Made by a program: the position numbers and the translations under genes. From Microbacterium neungamense (GTDB lineage: Bacteria; Actinomycetota; Actinomycetes; Actinomycetales; Microbacteriaceae), in NCBI RefSeq assembly GCF_024971095.1, contig NZ_CP069717.1:558001-622000 (forward strand): a DNA stretch of 64,000 bases, in the 5' to 3' direction. Numbering within the stretch: position 1 is the first letter of the stretch; the number at the start of each line of letters is the position of its first letter. The notes below the pieces were generated by a model that saw only the letters and a list, made by a program, of their open reading frames with translations, was not told the origin of the DNA and made no database searches. Below are positions 49,830-57,611 of this stretch, piece after piece.

Positions 49830-51383
49830 TCAGACGCGCCCGTAGGCGCGCAGCGGATGCTCGATGAGCTCGACGACCCGGCGCAGGAAGCCGGCGGCGT
49901 ACCCGCCGTCGCACACGCGGTGGTCGAACACGAGCGAGAGCTGCGCGATCCGCCGCGGCACGATGGCGCCGTCGACGACCCAGGGGCGCTCGATCATCCT
50001 GCCCACGCCGAGGATCGCCACCTCGGGGTGGTTGATGATCGCCGCGGAGCCGTCGACGCCGAAGGCGCCGTAGTTGTTGATGGTGAACGTGGAGCCGCGC
50101 AGGCGCTCGGGCGGCATGCCGCCGGCTCGGGCGGTCTCGGCGAGCTCGCGGAGCGCGGCGTCGAGCTCGTCGACCGTCAGCTCGTGCGCGCGCGGGATCA
50201 CCGGCACCATCAGGCCGCGCGGCGTGTCCGCGGCGACGCCGAGGTTCACGCCGTCGAAGGTGACGATCTCCTGCCCGTCCTCGCTGAGCCGGGACGCCAG
50301 CAGGGGATGGTCGGCGAGGGCGAGGAGCACGAAGCGGGCGATCAGCGCGGTCAGCGACGGCGCCCGGCCGTCCGCGGCCAGCTCCGCGCGCAGCTCCCAG
50401 AGCCGCGTGGCGTCCACATCGACCCAGACCGTCGCCTCGGGGATCTCGGCGCGGCTGCGGCTGAACGTCGCGCTGGCCGCCTTGCGCAGCGGACTGAGGC
50501 GCTCACGGGCGCGGACCGACAGTCCCGCGACGGCGTCGCGTGTGCCCGCGGCGGTCCCGGATGCCGCAGATGCGGCGTCGGATGCGGAGGCGGCCGGGGC
50601 CCCGGAGGTGGCCGCGCCCGCGGACGCCGCGGCGACGCCGTCCACCGCGTGATCGACCGCCGCCCGCAGCACGTCGGCGCGCGTGATGGCGCCGTCCGGG
50701 CCGGTCGGCGTGATGGTGTGCACGTCCAGCCCGAGGTCCCGCGCCAGCCGGCGCACCAGCGGCGAGCGGACGGCCACGGGCCGGCGCGCCTCGCCGGGCC
50801 GTGGTGCGGCGGCCTGCGCCGCGGCATCCGACGTCTGGACGTCGGCACGTTCTGCGGATGCGTCCGGCGAGATCGTCCTGGATTCCTGCGGACGTCCTGA
50901 CACCGCGGCGGGTGCGGCCTCGCGGGGCCGCCGGCGGCGCCCGCTCGTGGTGCGCTCGGAGGTGCCGTAGCCGATCAGGACGTTCCCCGAGCCGGCGCGC
51001 TCCTCGGTGCGGTAGGTCTCCTGCGCGGAAGCTGCGTGAGGCGCGGGCGTTTCGTCTCGCTCGGCTACGCCGCGCTCGCTCAACGGCCGGGGAAGGGAGC
51101 CCGGCTCGTTCAACGACGGGGAAGGGGCGGGGACGGCATCCGCCACCTCGAGCACCGGAGCGCCCACCGGGATCGTGTCACCGGGTTCGCCGTGTAGCGC
51201 GGTGACGACGCCGGAGAAGGGGGAGGGGAGTTCGACCACGCTCTTCGCGGTCTCCACCTCGGCGATCGCCTGATCGGTCCTGATCGTGTCGCCCACCTGC
51301 ACCAGCCACTGCACCAGGCCCGCTTCGGTGAGCCCCTCGCCCAGGTCGGGCAGACGGAACACGTGCGACGTGAGGGTGCTCAT
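49830..51383 (-). CDS. bkdC: 2-oxoacid dehydrogenase E2 component (dihydrolipoyl acyltransferase)
   Basis: A 517-residue E2. The lipoyl domain has the modified Lys in VETAKSVVELPSP near residue 47, a peripheral subunit-binding domain VRSPLVRRLARDLGLDVHTI lies near 200, and the C-terminal catalytic domain has VIPRAHELTVDELD and the HRxxDG site VFDHRVCDGGYAAGFL. Ala-rich linkers separate them; the first linker contains an interspersed repeat (51045-51120). The ATG at 51383 overlaps the E1beta stop by one base. Confidence 0.92.
   Translation of the reverse strand: MSTLTSHVFRLPDLGEGLTEAGLVQWLVQVGDTIRTDQAIAEVETAKSVVELPSPFSGVVTALHGEPGDTIPVGAPVLEVADAVPAPSPSLNEPGSLPRPLSERGVAERDETPAPHAASAQETYRTEERAGSGNVLIGYGTSERTTSGRRRRPREAAPAAVSGRPQESRTISPDASAERADVQTSDAAAQAAAPRPGEARRPVAVRSPLVRRLARDLGLDVHTITPTGPDGAITRADVLRAAVDHAVDGVAAASAGAATSGAPAASASDAASAASGTAAGTRDAVAGLSVRARERLSPLRKAASATFSRSRAEIPEATVWVDVDATRLWELRAELAADGRAPSLTALIARFVLLALADHPLLASRLSEDGQEIVTFDGVNLGVAADTPRGLMVPVIPRAHELTVDELDAALRELAETARAGGMPPERLRGSTFTINNYGAFGVDGSAAIINHPEVAILGVGRMIERPWVVDGAIVPRRIAQLSLVFDHRVCDGGYAAGFLRRVVELIEHPLRAYGRV
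51045..51120. repeat. Interspersed repeat-like sequence in the E2 linker
   Basis: TTTCGTCTCGCTCGGCTACG, CCGCGCTCGCTCAACGGCCG and a second partial CGGCTCGTTCAACGACGGGG follow one another. Their style matches dispersed intergenic repeats in related genomes as I remember them. They are translated within the linker as LNEPGSLPRPLSERGVAERD. Confidence 0.5.
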
Positions 51384-52414
51384 CACTCGTCCTCCCAGTG
51401 CAGCGAGTCGATCGCGTCGAGGATGCGGTCGGCATCCGGCAGGTACCAGTGCTCGAGCTTCGGCGGCGCGTACGGGGTGTCGAACCCGGTGACGCGGCGC
51501 ACCGGCGCCTCGAGGAACTCGAAGCAGCGCTCGAAGACGCGCGCCTGGATCTCGGAGGCGACGCTCGCGAACCCGGGAGCCTCGGCGACCACGACCGCCC
51601 GGCCCGTGGAGCGCACCGCGGCCGTGACCATGGCGTCGTCGAACGGGGTGAGGCTGCGGACGTCGACGACCTGCACGCTACGCCCCTCGCCGGCCGCGAT
51701 CTCCGCGGCCTCGAGCGCGAGCGGCACGCAGGCGCCATAGGCGATCACGGTGACGTCGGTGCCGTCCCGCACGATGTGCGCGGTCCCGATCTCGGCCGTC
51801 CGCGAGGTGTCCACCTCGCCCTTGGACCAGTAGAGCTTCTTCGGCTCGAGGAAGACCACCGGGTCGGGAGAGGCGATCGCCGCGCGCAGCAGCGAGTACG
51901 CGTCCTGCGGCGTGGACGGGCACACCACGGTGAGGCCCGGCGTGTGCGCGTAGTAGGCCTCGGAGGAGTCGCAGTGGTGCTCGACGCCGCCGATGCCGCC
52001 GCCGAACGGGATGCGGATCACCATGGGCATCCGCATCGCCCCGCGCGTGCGGTTGCCGAGCTTGGCGACGTGGCTGACGATCTGCTCGAAGGCGGGGAAG
52101 GCGAAGGCGTCGAACTGCATCTCCACCACGGGCCGCATGCCGTTCATCGCCATGCCGACCGCCGTGCCCACGATGCCGGACTCGGCCAGCGGGGTGTCGA
52201 AGCAGCGGTCCTCGCCGAACCGCGCGGTGAGCCCGTCTGTGATGCGGAACACACCGCCGAGCGCCCCGACGTCCTCGCCGAAGACGACGACGTCGGGGTC
52301 CTCGGCGAGGGCGTCCGCGAGGGCGCGGTTGAGCGCCGCCGCCATCGTCATCGTCTGCACCGCCGGCTCGGCGTGGGCCGTGTCGAGGCGGATGTCGTCG
52401 TGTGCGAGCGTCAT
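51383..52414 (-). CDS. bkdB: 2-oxoacid dehydrogenase E1 beta subunit
   Basis: A 343-residue transketolase-like beta subunit (MTMAAALNRALADALAEDPD, FGEDVGALGGVFRITDGL, FDTPLAESGIVGTAVGMAM, EMQFDAFAFPAFEQIVSHVA, ESEAYYAHTPGL-type segment). It pairs with E1alpha in oxidative decarboxylation of branched-chain 2-oxoacids. ATG 52414 overlaps the E1alpha stop (ATGA). Confidence 0.94.
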   Translation of the reverse strand: MTLAHDDIRLDTAHAEPAVQTMTMAAALNRALADALAEDPDVVVFGEDVGALGGVFRITDGLTARFGEDRCFDTPLAESGIVGTAVGMAMNGMRPVVEMQFDAFAFPAFEQIVSHVAKLGNRTRGAMRMPMVIRIPFGGGIGGVEHHCDSSEAYYAHTPGLTVVCPSTPQDAYSLLRAAIASPDPVVFLEPKKLYWSKGEVDTSRTAEIGTAHIVRDGTDVTVIAYGACVPLALEAAEIAAGEGRSVQVVDVRSLTPFDDAMVTAAVRSTGRAVVVAEAPGFASVASEIQARVFERCFEFLEAPVRRVTGFDTPYAPPKLEHWYLPDADRILDAIDSLHWEDE

Positions 52415-53514
52415 CGGTGGCCTCCTGCGTCGGCGAGGGAAGCCCGGTCGATCTCGTCGCGCAGCATCCGCCACTGCTCCTCGAGCTGCGGCGAGCGGGT
52501 CGCGGTGACGAACCGGAACAGGTCCTCGGGGTCGTGATCGGCGTCCGTGTTCAGCGCCGTGCGGAGCGCGGCCGCCACCTCTTCGGCCTCGGCGGCGATC
52601 CTCTCCTCGGCCGCGTCGTCGAGGAGCTGTCTGCCGGCGAGATGCGCGCGCAGCCGCAGCAGCGGGTCGCGGGCGGTCCAGGCCTGCACGTCCGTGCGAT
52701 CGCGGTAGCGGGTGTCGTCGTCGGCGTTGGTGTGCGCCTGCATCCGGTACGTGTGCGCCTCGACGAGGGAGGGGCCCCCTCCGGTGCGGGCGCGGTCGAC
52801 GGCCTCGCCGAGCACGGCGAGCACGGCGGCGACGTCGTTGCCGTCGACGCGCTCACCGGGCATCCCGTATCCGATCGCCTTGTGCGCGAGGGAGGGGGCC
52901 GCCGTCTGCCGGGACAGCGGCACGGAGATGGCGAACTCGTTGTTCTGCACGAAGAACACCACCGGCACGTGGAACACGGCGGCGAAGTTCATCGCCTCGT
53001 GGAAGTCGCCCTCGCTGGTGGCGCCGTCGCCGCACAGGGCCAGCACGGCGGTGTCCTCGCCGCGGTGCTTCGCCGCCTGCGCGAAGCCGACCGCGTGCAG
53101 GAGCTGCGTCGCGAGCGGGGTCGTCTGCGGGGCGACCCGGTGCGCGGTCGGATCGTAGCCGGAGTGCCAGTCGCCCTTCAGCAGCGTCATCGCCTCGGCC
53201 GGGCTCACCCCGCGCCCGATGATCGCGACGGCGTCGCGGTAGGTGGGGAACAGCCAGTCGCGGTCGCCGAGCACCAGCGCGGCGCCCACCTGGCACGCCT
53301 CCTGGCCGTGCGAGGACGGGTACACCGCCAGGCGGCCCTGGCGCACGAGGGCGCCGGCCTGGTCGTTGATCCGCCGTCCCTCGACGAGGCCGCGGTACGC
53401 CCGCAGCAGGGTGTCGTCATCCGGCATCCGGTAATGGTCGTCGGCGACGGCGGCGCCGGTCTCGTCGATGAGCCGCACCGGCGCGTCGCGCGGGAGCAGG
53501 TGCTCGTATCGCAT
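52411..53514 (-). CDS. bkdA: 2-oxoacid dehydrogenase E1 alpha subunit
   Basis: A 367-residue ThDP-binding alpha subunit. Signature GDGATSEGDFHEAMNFAAVF ending in VQNN is the ThDP motif; SSHGQEACQVGAALVL and the phosphorylation-loop region TYRMQAHTNADDDTRYR are characteristic of branched-chain rather than pyruvate E1. First gene of the E1alpha-E1beta-E2 operon, divergent from an Lrp regulator. No lipoamide dehydrogenase gene is in the window. Confidence 0.93.
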   Translation of the reverse strand: MRYEHLLPRDAPVRLIDETGAAVADDHYRMPDDDTLLRAYRGLVEGRRINDQAGALVRQGRLAVYPSSHGQEACQVGAALVLGDRDWLFPTYRDAVAIIGRGVSPAEAMTLLKGDWHSGYDPTAHRVAPQTTPLATQLLHAVGFAQAAKHRGEDTAVLALCGDGATSEGDFHEAMNFAAVFHVPVVFFVQNNEFAISVPLSRQTAAPSLAHKAIGYGMPGERVDGNDVAAVLAVLGEAVDRARTGGGPSLVEAHTYRMQAHTNADDDTRYRDRTDVQAWTARDPLLRLRAHLAGRQLLDDAAEERIAAEAEEVAAALRTALNTDADHDPEDLFRFVTATRSPQLEEQWRMLRDEIDRASLADAGGHR

Positions 53515-53570
53515 CGTGTTCGCCCTCCTCGCCGAACCTGATGAGGAAAGCTTGACTCTCGGGCGCGCAC

Positions 53571-53602
53571 TCGTCCAGAGGGTGGCTGGGAAATCTGGAC
53601 GA
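53571..53602. promoter_or_regulatory. Palindromic operator between bkdA and the Lrp gene
   Basis: TCGTCCAGA (53571-53579) and its exact complement TCTGGACGA (53594-53602) are separated by 14 bp. The symmetric site in the 152-bp divergent gap is a good candidate for binding by the Lrp/AsnC regulator. Confidence 0.65.
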
Positions 53603-53666
53603 TTGCCATCGCATTGCGGCGATCCCGGCCAGAGTGTCAGAATTCGCTGACGGAACGGGAGGGTGC

Positions 53667-54104
53667 ATGGCAGAGCTCGACGAGGTGGATCAGGCGATCC
53701 TGGCGGAGCTGCGCAAGGATGCGCGGTCGTCGATGACCGCGATCGCGGACGCCGTGCACATCTCCCGCGCGGGCGCGCATGCGCGTATCAAGAGGCTCAC
53801 GGATGCCGGTGTCATCACCGGCTACACCGTCCGCACCGATCCGGTGCTGCTCGGCCACCACGCCTCCGCCTACGTCATGCTCGCCATCGAGCAGGCGACC
53901 TGGCAGGACGTGCAGGACCGGCTGCGGGCGATCCCGGAGGTCGAGCATATGGCCCTCGTCGGCGGCGACGTCGACGTCATCCTCCTGGTCCGCGCGCGCG
54001 ACGCCCGAGACCTGAGGCGGATCGTGCTGGAGGACATCCAGGCGATCCCGTCCGTGCGCTCGACCCGGACGACGCTCATCTTCGAGGACTTCTCCCGGGC
54101 CTGA
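53667..54104 (+). CDS. Lrp/AsnC-family regulator (BkdR-like)
   Basis: A 145-residue regulator with an N-terminal helix-turn-helix (LDEVDQAILAELRKDARSSM, DAVHISRAGAHARIKRLTDA) and a C-terminal RAM domain (YVMLAIEQATWQDVQDRL, VEHMALVGGDVDVILLVRAR). The ATG at 53667 follows GGGAGGG; a GTG at 53634 is in frame but falls in the probable operator region. Expected to control the branched-chain dehydrogenase operon in response to an amino acid or 2-oxoacid. Confidence 0.9.
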   Translation: MAELDEVDQAILAELRKDARSSMTAIADAVHISRAGAHARIKRLTDAGVITGYTVRTDPVLLGHHASAYVMLAIEQATWQDVQDRLRAIPEVEHMALVGGDVDVILLVRARDARDLRRIVLEDIQAIPSVRSTRTTLIFEDFSRA

Positions 54105-54142
54105 CCCGCGTCCGCGCGCCCCGGGTTCCGTCCGCGCGGGTC
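54103..54142 (+). terminator. Hairpin after the Lrp gene
   Basis: GACCCGCG (54103-54110) pairs with CGCGGGTC (54135-54142), with a GC-rich interior. Starts at the stop codon; possible terminator between convergent units. Confidence 0.35.
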
Positions 54143-54155
54143 CGCTCAGCGTCGC

Positions 54156-54758
54156 TCAGGGGAGCTCGATCACCACGCCGTCCTCGACGTGCGTGACACG
54201 GATGCCGGTGAGATCGGCGACCATGTGGTCGGGGGAGTGCGCGGCCGAGCCGGCGCCCACGCCGATGACGGTCATGCCCGCGGCCTTGGCGGCATCGATC
54301 CCCGCCTCGGAGTCCTTGAACACGACGCAGTCCTCGGGTGCCACGCCCAGCCGCCCCGCGGCCAGGACGAAGCCCTCCGGATCCGGTTTGGACGCCGACA
54401 CGTTCTCGGCCGTGACGGTCAGGCCCGGCAGGGAGAGCCCGGCCGCCCCCATGCGGGCGGTCATCAGCGCGACATCGGCGGAGGTGACGATGGCGTGCGG
54501 CACGTCGGCGAGGGCCTCCAGCAGCGCGGCGGCGCCGGCGATCTCGGTGACGCCGTCCACGTCCTGGCTCTCGCGGGCGAGCATCTGCACGTTCTCGGCC
54601 AGGTTGATCCGGTGGTCGCGGTCGGGCAGCAGGATCGCCATGCTCTGATGGCCCTGCCGGCCGTGCACGACCTCCAGCACCCGATCCGGGTCGAGCCCGT
54701 GCGGCTCCGCCCACTCCAGCCAGAGGCGCTCCACCGCGGCCGTGGAGTCGACTAGGGT
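54156..54758 (-). pseudogene. HAD-superfamily phosphatase lacking its N-terminus and catalytic Asp
   Basis: The frame from TLVDSTAAVERLWLEWAEPH through AIVTSADVALMTARMGAAG, SKPDPEGFVLAAGRLGV and VFKDSEAGIDAAKAAGMTVI to VTHVEDGVVIELP is a glycerol-3-phosphate phosphatase-like HAD protein. Motifs II (Ser/Thr in VTSADV), III (Lys in SKPDPE) and IV (KDSEAG) are present. Motif I, the DxDGT nucleophile, should precede TLVDS but the sequence switches at 54758 to unrelated DNA on the other strand. The gene is therefore truncated by a deletion or rearrangement. Confidence 0.82.
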
Positions 54759-54760
54759 GC

Positions 54761-54856
54761 GTGCTCGAGGTGATGGCCGGGTCGCACCCGGTCGTGCTGC
54801 CCGAGCGGCGCGAGGTGACGCTGCACGAGGAGCGCGAGGTCGCGCTGCAGGCCTGA
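54761..54856 (+). pseudogene. C-terminal remnant joined to the broken HAD gene
   Basis: Plus-strand frame VLEVMAGSHPVVLPERREVT, then LHEEREVALQA and TGA (54854-54856). Coding-like with Glu/Arg alternation, no start codon region, immediately abutting the truncated HAD gene. It looks like the tail of a gene whose body was lost in the same deletion. Family not recognised. Confidence 0.45.
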
Positions 54857-54903
54857 GCGCGGCGCCGGATGCGGATGTCGGAGGCGCTCGGCAGGATGGG
54901 GGC

Positions 54904-56022
54904 ATGACGCCCGCCCCTCTTCCCGCCGAGCGCCTCCGCTCATCCCGGCCGCGCACGTCGCCGAGTCCCTCCGGGACGAGCTCGGACCGGCTGCGCTCGC
55001 ACCGGCTGACGACGCCGGCGGCGACGGTGGCGGATGCCGCCGCGCACATGCTCGCGGTGCAGAGCCAGGACTTCCTCGCCGGCCGATGGGCGCTCGGCGT
55101 GCGCACGCGCGGCGAGCCGACCCTCGCGACGGTGGATGCCGCGTTCGCGCGCGGAGAGCTCGTGCGCGGCTGGACCATGCGCGGCACCCTGCACATCGTG
55201 CCGGCCCGCGATCTCGCCTGGATCCTGTCGGTGACGGCCGAACGGCAGCGCAGGCAGGCGGCGGCGCGGCACCGTCAGCTCGGCATCGACGAGGCGATGC
55301 TCGCCGTCGCCGAGCGCGCGATCCGTCCCGCGCTCGGCGACGGCGGACTCGCGCGCGCCGAGATCTTCGCGCTGTGGGAGCGGGCGGGCATCGATCCGCG
55401 CGCGCAGCGGGGCGTGCACCTGCTCGCCGCGCTCACCTTCGCCGGCGTGCTCTGTCAGGGGCCGGTGGCCGCGCGGAACGGGGGAGTGAGCCGCGATCAG
55501 CGGTTCGTGCTCGTCGAGGAGTGGGTGCGGGACCCGTACACGCCGGACGATCCGCTCGCGGAGCTCTTCGTCCGGTACATCCGGGGGCATGGCCCCGCAG
55601 GTGCCGCCGACTTCGCGTGGTGGTCGGGGCTCCCGCTCGGCACGGCGCGGGAGGCCGCCGAGCGCGCCGGTGCGCGCCTGACCGAGGTGGAGGACGGCGT
55701 CTTCCTCGCGCGGCCGCGTCCACGGCGTTCGCTGCCGGATGCCGCGACGTTCGCCCTTCCGGCCTTCGACGAGTACTACATCTCGTACGCCGATCGCACC
55801 GCCGTCTGCGCGCCGGAGCGCCTCGACGACATCGGCCCGGGGAAGAACGGGATGGTGCGCCCGGTGCTGGTGGCCGGCGGGCGCGTGGTCGGCACGTGGT
55901 CGGCGGCCGGAGGGGCGGAGCTGTTCGACGCGGATGCGGATGCCGAGGCGGCGGACCGCGGCGCGGCATCCGCCGTCGCCCGCTTCGCGAGCTTCGTGGG
56001 GAGCGAGCCCGCCCCGCGCTGA
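54904..56022 (+). CDS. Winged-helix DNA-binding-domain protein (HTH_42 family)
   Basis: A 372-residue protein of the AlkX/YcaQ-like HTH_42 family: LRSHRLTTPAATVADAAAHM, AVQSQDFLAGRWALGVRTRG, RGWTMRGTLHIVPARDLAWI, and a C-terminal FALPAFDEYYISYADRTAVC. Related proteins with a QxD/QxQ motif are DNA glycosylases acting on crosslinks; LHIVPARD here does not clearly show that pair, so activity is uncertain. The ATG at 54904 has GGATGGGGG upstream. Converges with the RamB-like gene (31-bp gap). Confidence 0.82.
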   Translation: MTPAPLPAERLRSSRPRTSPSPSGTSSDRLRSHRLTTPAATVADAAAHMLAVQSQDFLAGRWALGVRTRGEPTLATVDAAFARGELVRGWTMRGTLHIVPARDLAWILSVTAERQRRQAAARHRQLGIDEAMLAVAERAIRPALGDGGLARAEIFALWERAGIDPRAQRGVHLLAALTFAGVLCQGPVAARNGGVSRDQRFVLVEEWVRDPYTPDDPLAELFVRYIRGHGPAGAADFAWWSGLPLGTAREAAERAGARLTEVEDGVFLARPRPRRSLPDAATFALPAFDEYYISYADRTAVCAPERLDDIGPGKNGMVRPVLVAGGRVVGTWSAAGGAELFDADADAEAADRGAASAVARFASFVGSEPAPR

Positions 56023-56053
56023 CCGGCCACGACCCCGGCATCCGCCCCGGGCG

Positions 56054-57496
56054 TCACTCCTGGGCGTGGCGGTCGAGGAAGGCGTACACCTCGTTGTCGT
56101 CCACACCGGGGAAGGCGCCGCGGGGGAGCGGCGAGAACATGTGGGTGTGCACCCGGGCACTCGGCCACGCCTTGCCCTCCCAGCGGCGGCTGGCCTCCTC
56201 AGGGGCGCGGCGGCAGCACGACTCGTCCGGGCAGGTGGACTGGGCGCGGTGGCCGGTCTCCCGACCGCGCCACCAGCGGGCGTCGTCGAAGGGCACCCCG
56301 ACCGTGATCGAGAAGCCGCCGTCGCTGGAGGACCCGGTCTGCGTCGAGCACCAGTACGTCCCGGACGGCGTGTCCGTGTACTGGTAGTGCTCGGTGGTGC
56401 GGTTGCGCTGCGCGAACGCGGCCCGTGCCGAGAACCGGCGGCACGCCGGCTGGCCCTCCACCGACCCGGTCACGTCCATGGGCAGCGGCAGGTCGTCGTT
56501 CTCGTACACCCGCGTGATCGCGCCGTTCTCGTCCACGCGCAGGAAGTGCAGCCGCATGTCCAGATGCTGGGTCATCAGGTTCGTCAGGCGCATCGCCGCC
56601 GCCTCGTGGGTGACGCCGAACGCGTCGCGGAAGTCCTCCACTGCGAGGTTCTTGTCCTTCTTGGCCTGCTGCAGGAACGCGACCCCGGCGGTCTCCGGGA
56701 TCAGGCAGCAGGCGGCGAAGTAGTTGATCTCCAGCCGCTGCTGCAGGAAGTCCGCGTAGTCCGTGGGGCGAGTATGCCCGAGGATGCGGTGCGCCATCGC
56801 CTGCAGCGCCATCGAGCGCAGGCCGTGCCCGCCCGGGATCGACGCGGGCGGCAGGTAGATCCGGCCGTTCTCGAGGTCGGTGATCGACCGGGTGGAGTGC
56901 GGCAGGTCGTCGACGTACAGCAGCTCGAAGCCGAGCTTCTCGGCCATGATGCTCACGGTGCGGTGGGTGAGCGCGCCGGAGGTGTGGCCGGCCGCCTTGA
57001 GCTGCTTCTCGGCGAGCTTCTCGATCTCGGGAAGGTAGTTGTTCTGCTCCCGCATCTTCAGCCGCAGCTCGGTGTTCGCCCGGCGGGCCTCCTCCGGCGT
57101 GGCGATCGCCTCGCGCTCGCGGCGCTGCAGCTCGCGGTGCAGTCCGAGGATCGATTCGATGGTCTCGTCGCTCATGCTCTTGGTGACCCGCACCGGCGCG
57201 ATGCCCAGCTGGCGGAACACCGGGCTGGCCTGCGCGCGCTCCAGCTCGATCTCCAGTGCGGCGCGGCGATTCGGCGGCTCCCCGGAGATGAGATCCGCCA
57301 CCTCGGTGCCGCACACCTGCGCGATCGCCTGCAGCAGCGAGAGCTTCGGCTCGCGCTTGCCGTTCTCGATGAGGCTCAGCTGCGAGCCGGCGATGCCGAC
57401 CTGCGCGCCGAGCTCGTCCAGGGTCAGGCCGCGGGAGGTCCGGTGGTGCCGGATGCGGTGGCCCAGGGTCGTCAGTTCCAGTCCGGTGCTCGCCAT
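56054..57496 (-). CDS. RamB-like regulator (XRE HTH plus IrrE/ImmA domain)
   Basis: A 480-residue regulator with an N-terminal XRE helix-turn-helix (LGHRIRHHRTSRGLTLDELG, VGIAGSQLSLIENGKREPKL), a coiled-coil-like segment, an IrrE/ImmA peptidase-like domain (MALQAMAHRILGHTRPTDYA, RLEINYFAACCLIPETAGVA) and a cysteine-containing C-terminus (TGSSSDGGFSITVG, QSTCPDESCCRRAP). The same architecture is found in RamB, regulator of acetate metabolism in Corynebacterium, which also acts on pck. Here it is divergent from pckG with two palindromes in between, strongly suggesting it controls gluconeogenic PEP carboxykinase. Confidence 0.88.
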   Translation of the reverse strand: MASTGLELTTLGHRIRHHRTSRGLTLDELGAQVGIAGSQLSLIENGKREPKLSLLQAIAQVCGTEVADLISGEPPNRRAALEIELERAQASPVFRQLGIAPVRVTKSMSDETIESILGLHRELQRREREAIATPEEARRANTELRLKMREQNNYLPEIEKLAEKQLKAAGHTSGALTHRTVSIMAEKLGFELLYVDDLPHSTRSITDLENGRIYLPPASIPGGHGLRSMALQAMAHRILGHTRPTDYADFLQQRLEINYFAACCLIPETAGVAFLQQAKKDKNLAVEDFRDAFGVTHEAAAMRLTNLMTQHLDMRLHFLRVDENGAITRVYENDDLPLPMDVTGSVEGQPACRRFSARAAFAQRNRTTEHYQYTDTPSGTYWCSTQTGSSSDGGFSITVGVPFDDARWWRGRETGHRAQSTCPDESCCRRAPEEASRRWEGKAWPSARVHTHMFSPLPRGAFPGVDDNEVYAFLDRHAQE

Positions 57497-57510
57497 TCCT
57501 TGATCATATC

Positions 57511-57530
57511 GAAAGAACTCGACTTCTTTC
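57511..57530. promoter_or_regulatory. Palindrome in the ramB-like/pckG promoter
   Basis: GAAAGAA (57511-57517) and TTCTTTC (57524-57530), perfect 7-bp arms around CTCGAC. AT-rich in an otherwise GC-rich region; candidate operator for the divergent regulator. Confidence 0.65.
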
Positions 57531-57531
57531 A

Positions 57532-57554
57532 GACCATTTGGGACGAAAGTGGTC
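57532..57554. promoter_or_regulatory. Second imperfect palindrome upstream of pckG
   Basis: GACCATTTG and AAAGTGGTC face each other across about 5 bp (outer GACCA/TGGTC perfect). It lies directly beside the first palindrome and may be a second binding site. Confidence 0.45.
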
Positions 57555-57611
57555 CTGAAGTGCGAAGAAGATAGAGGTACAGCATCCGCCTTCCCCAAAG
57601 GAGCAGCAGCT

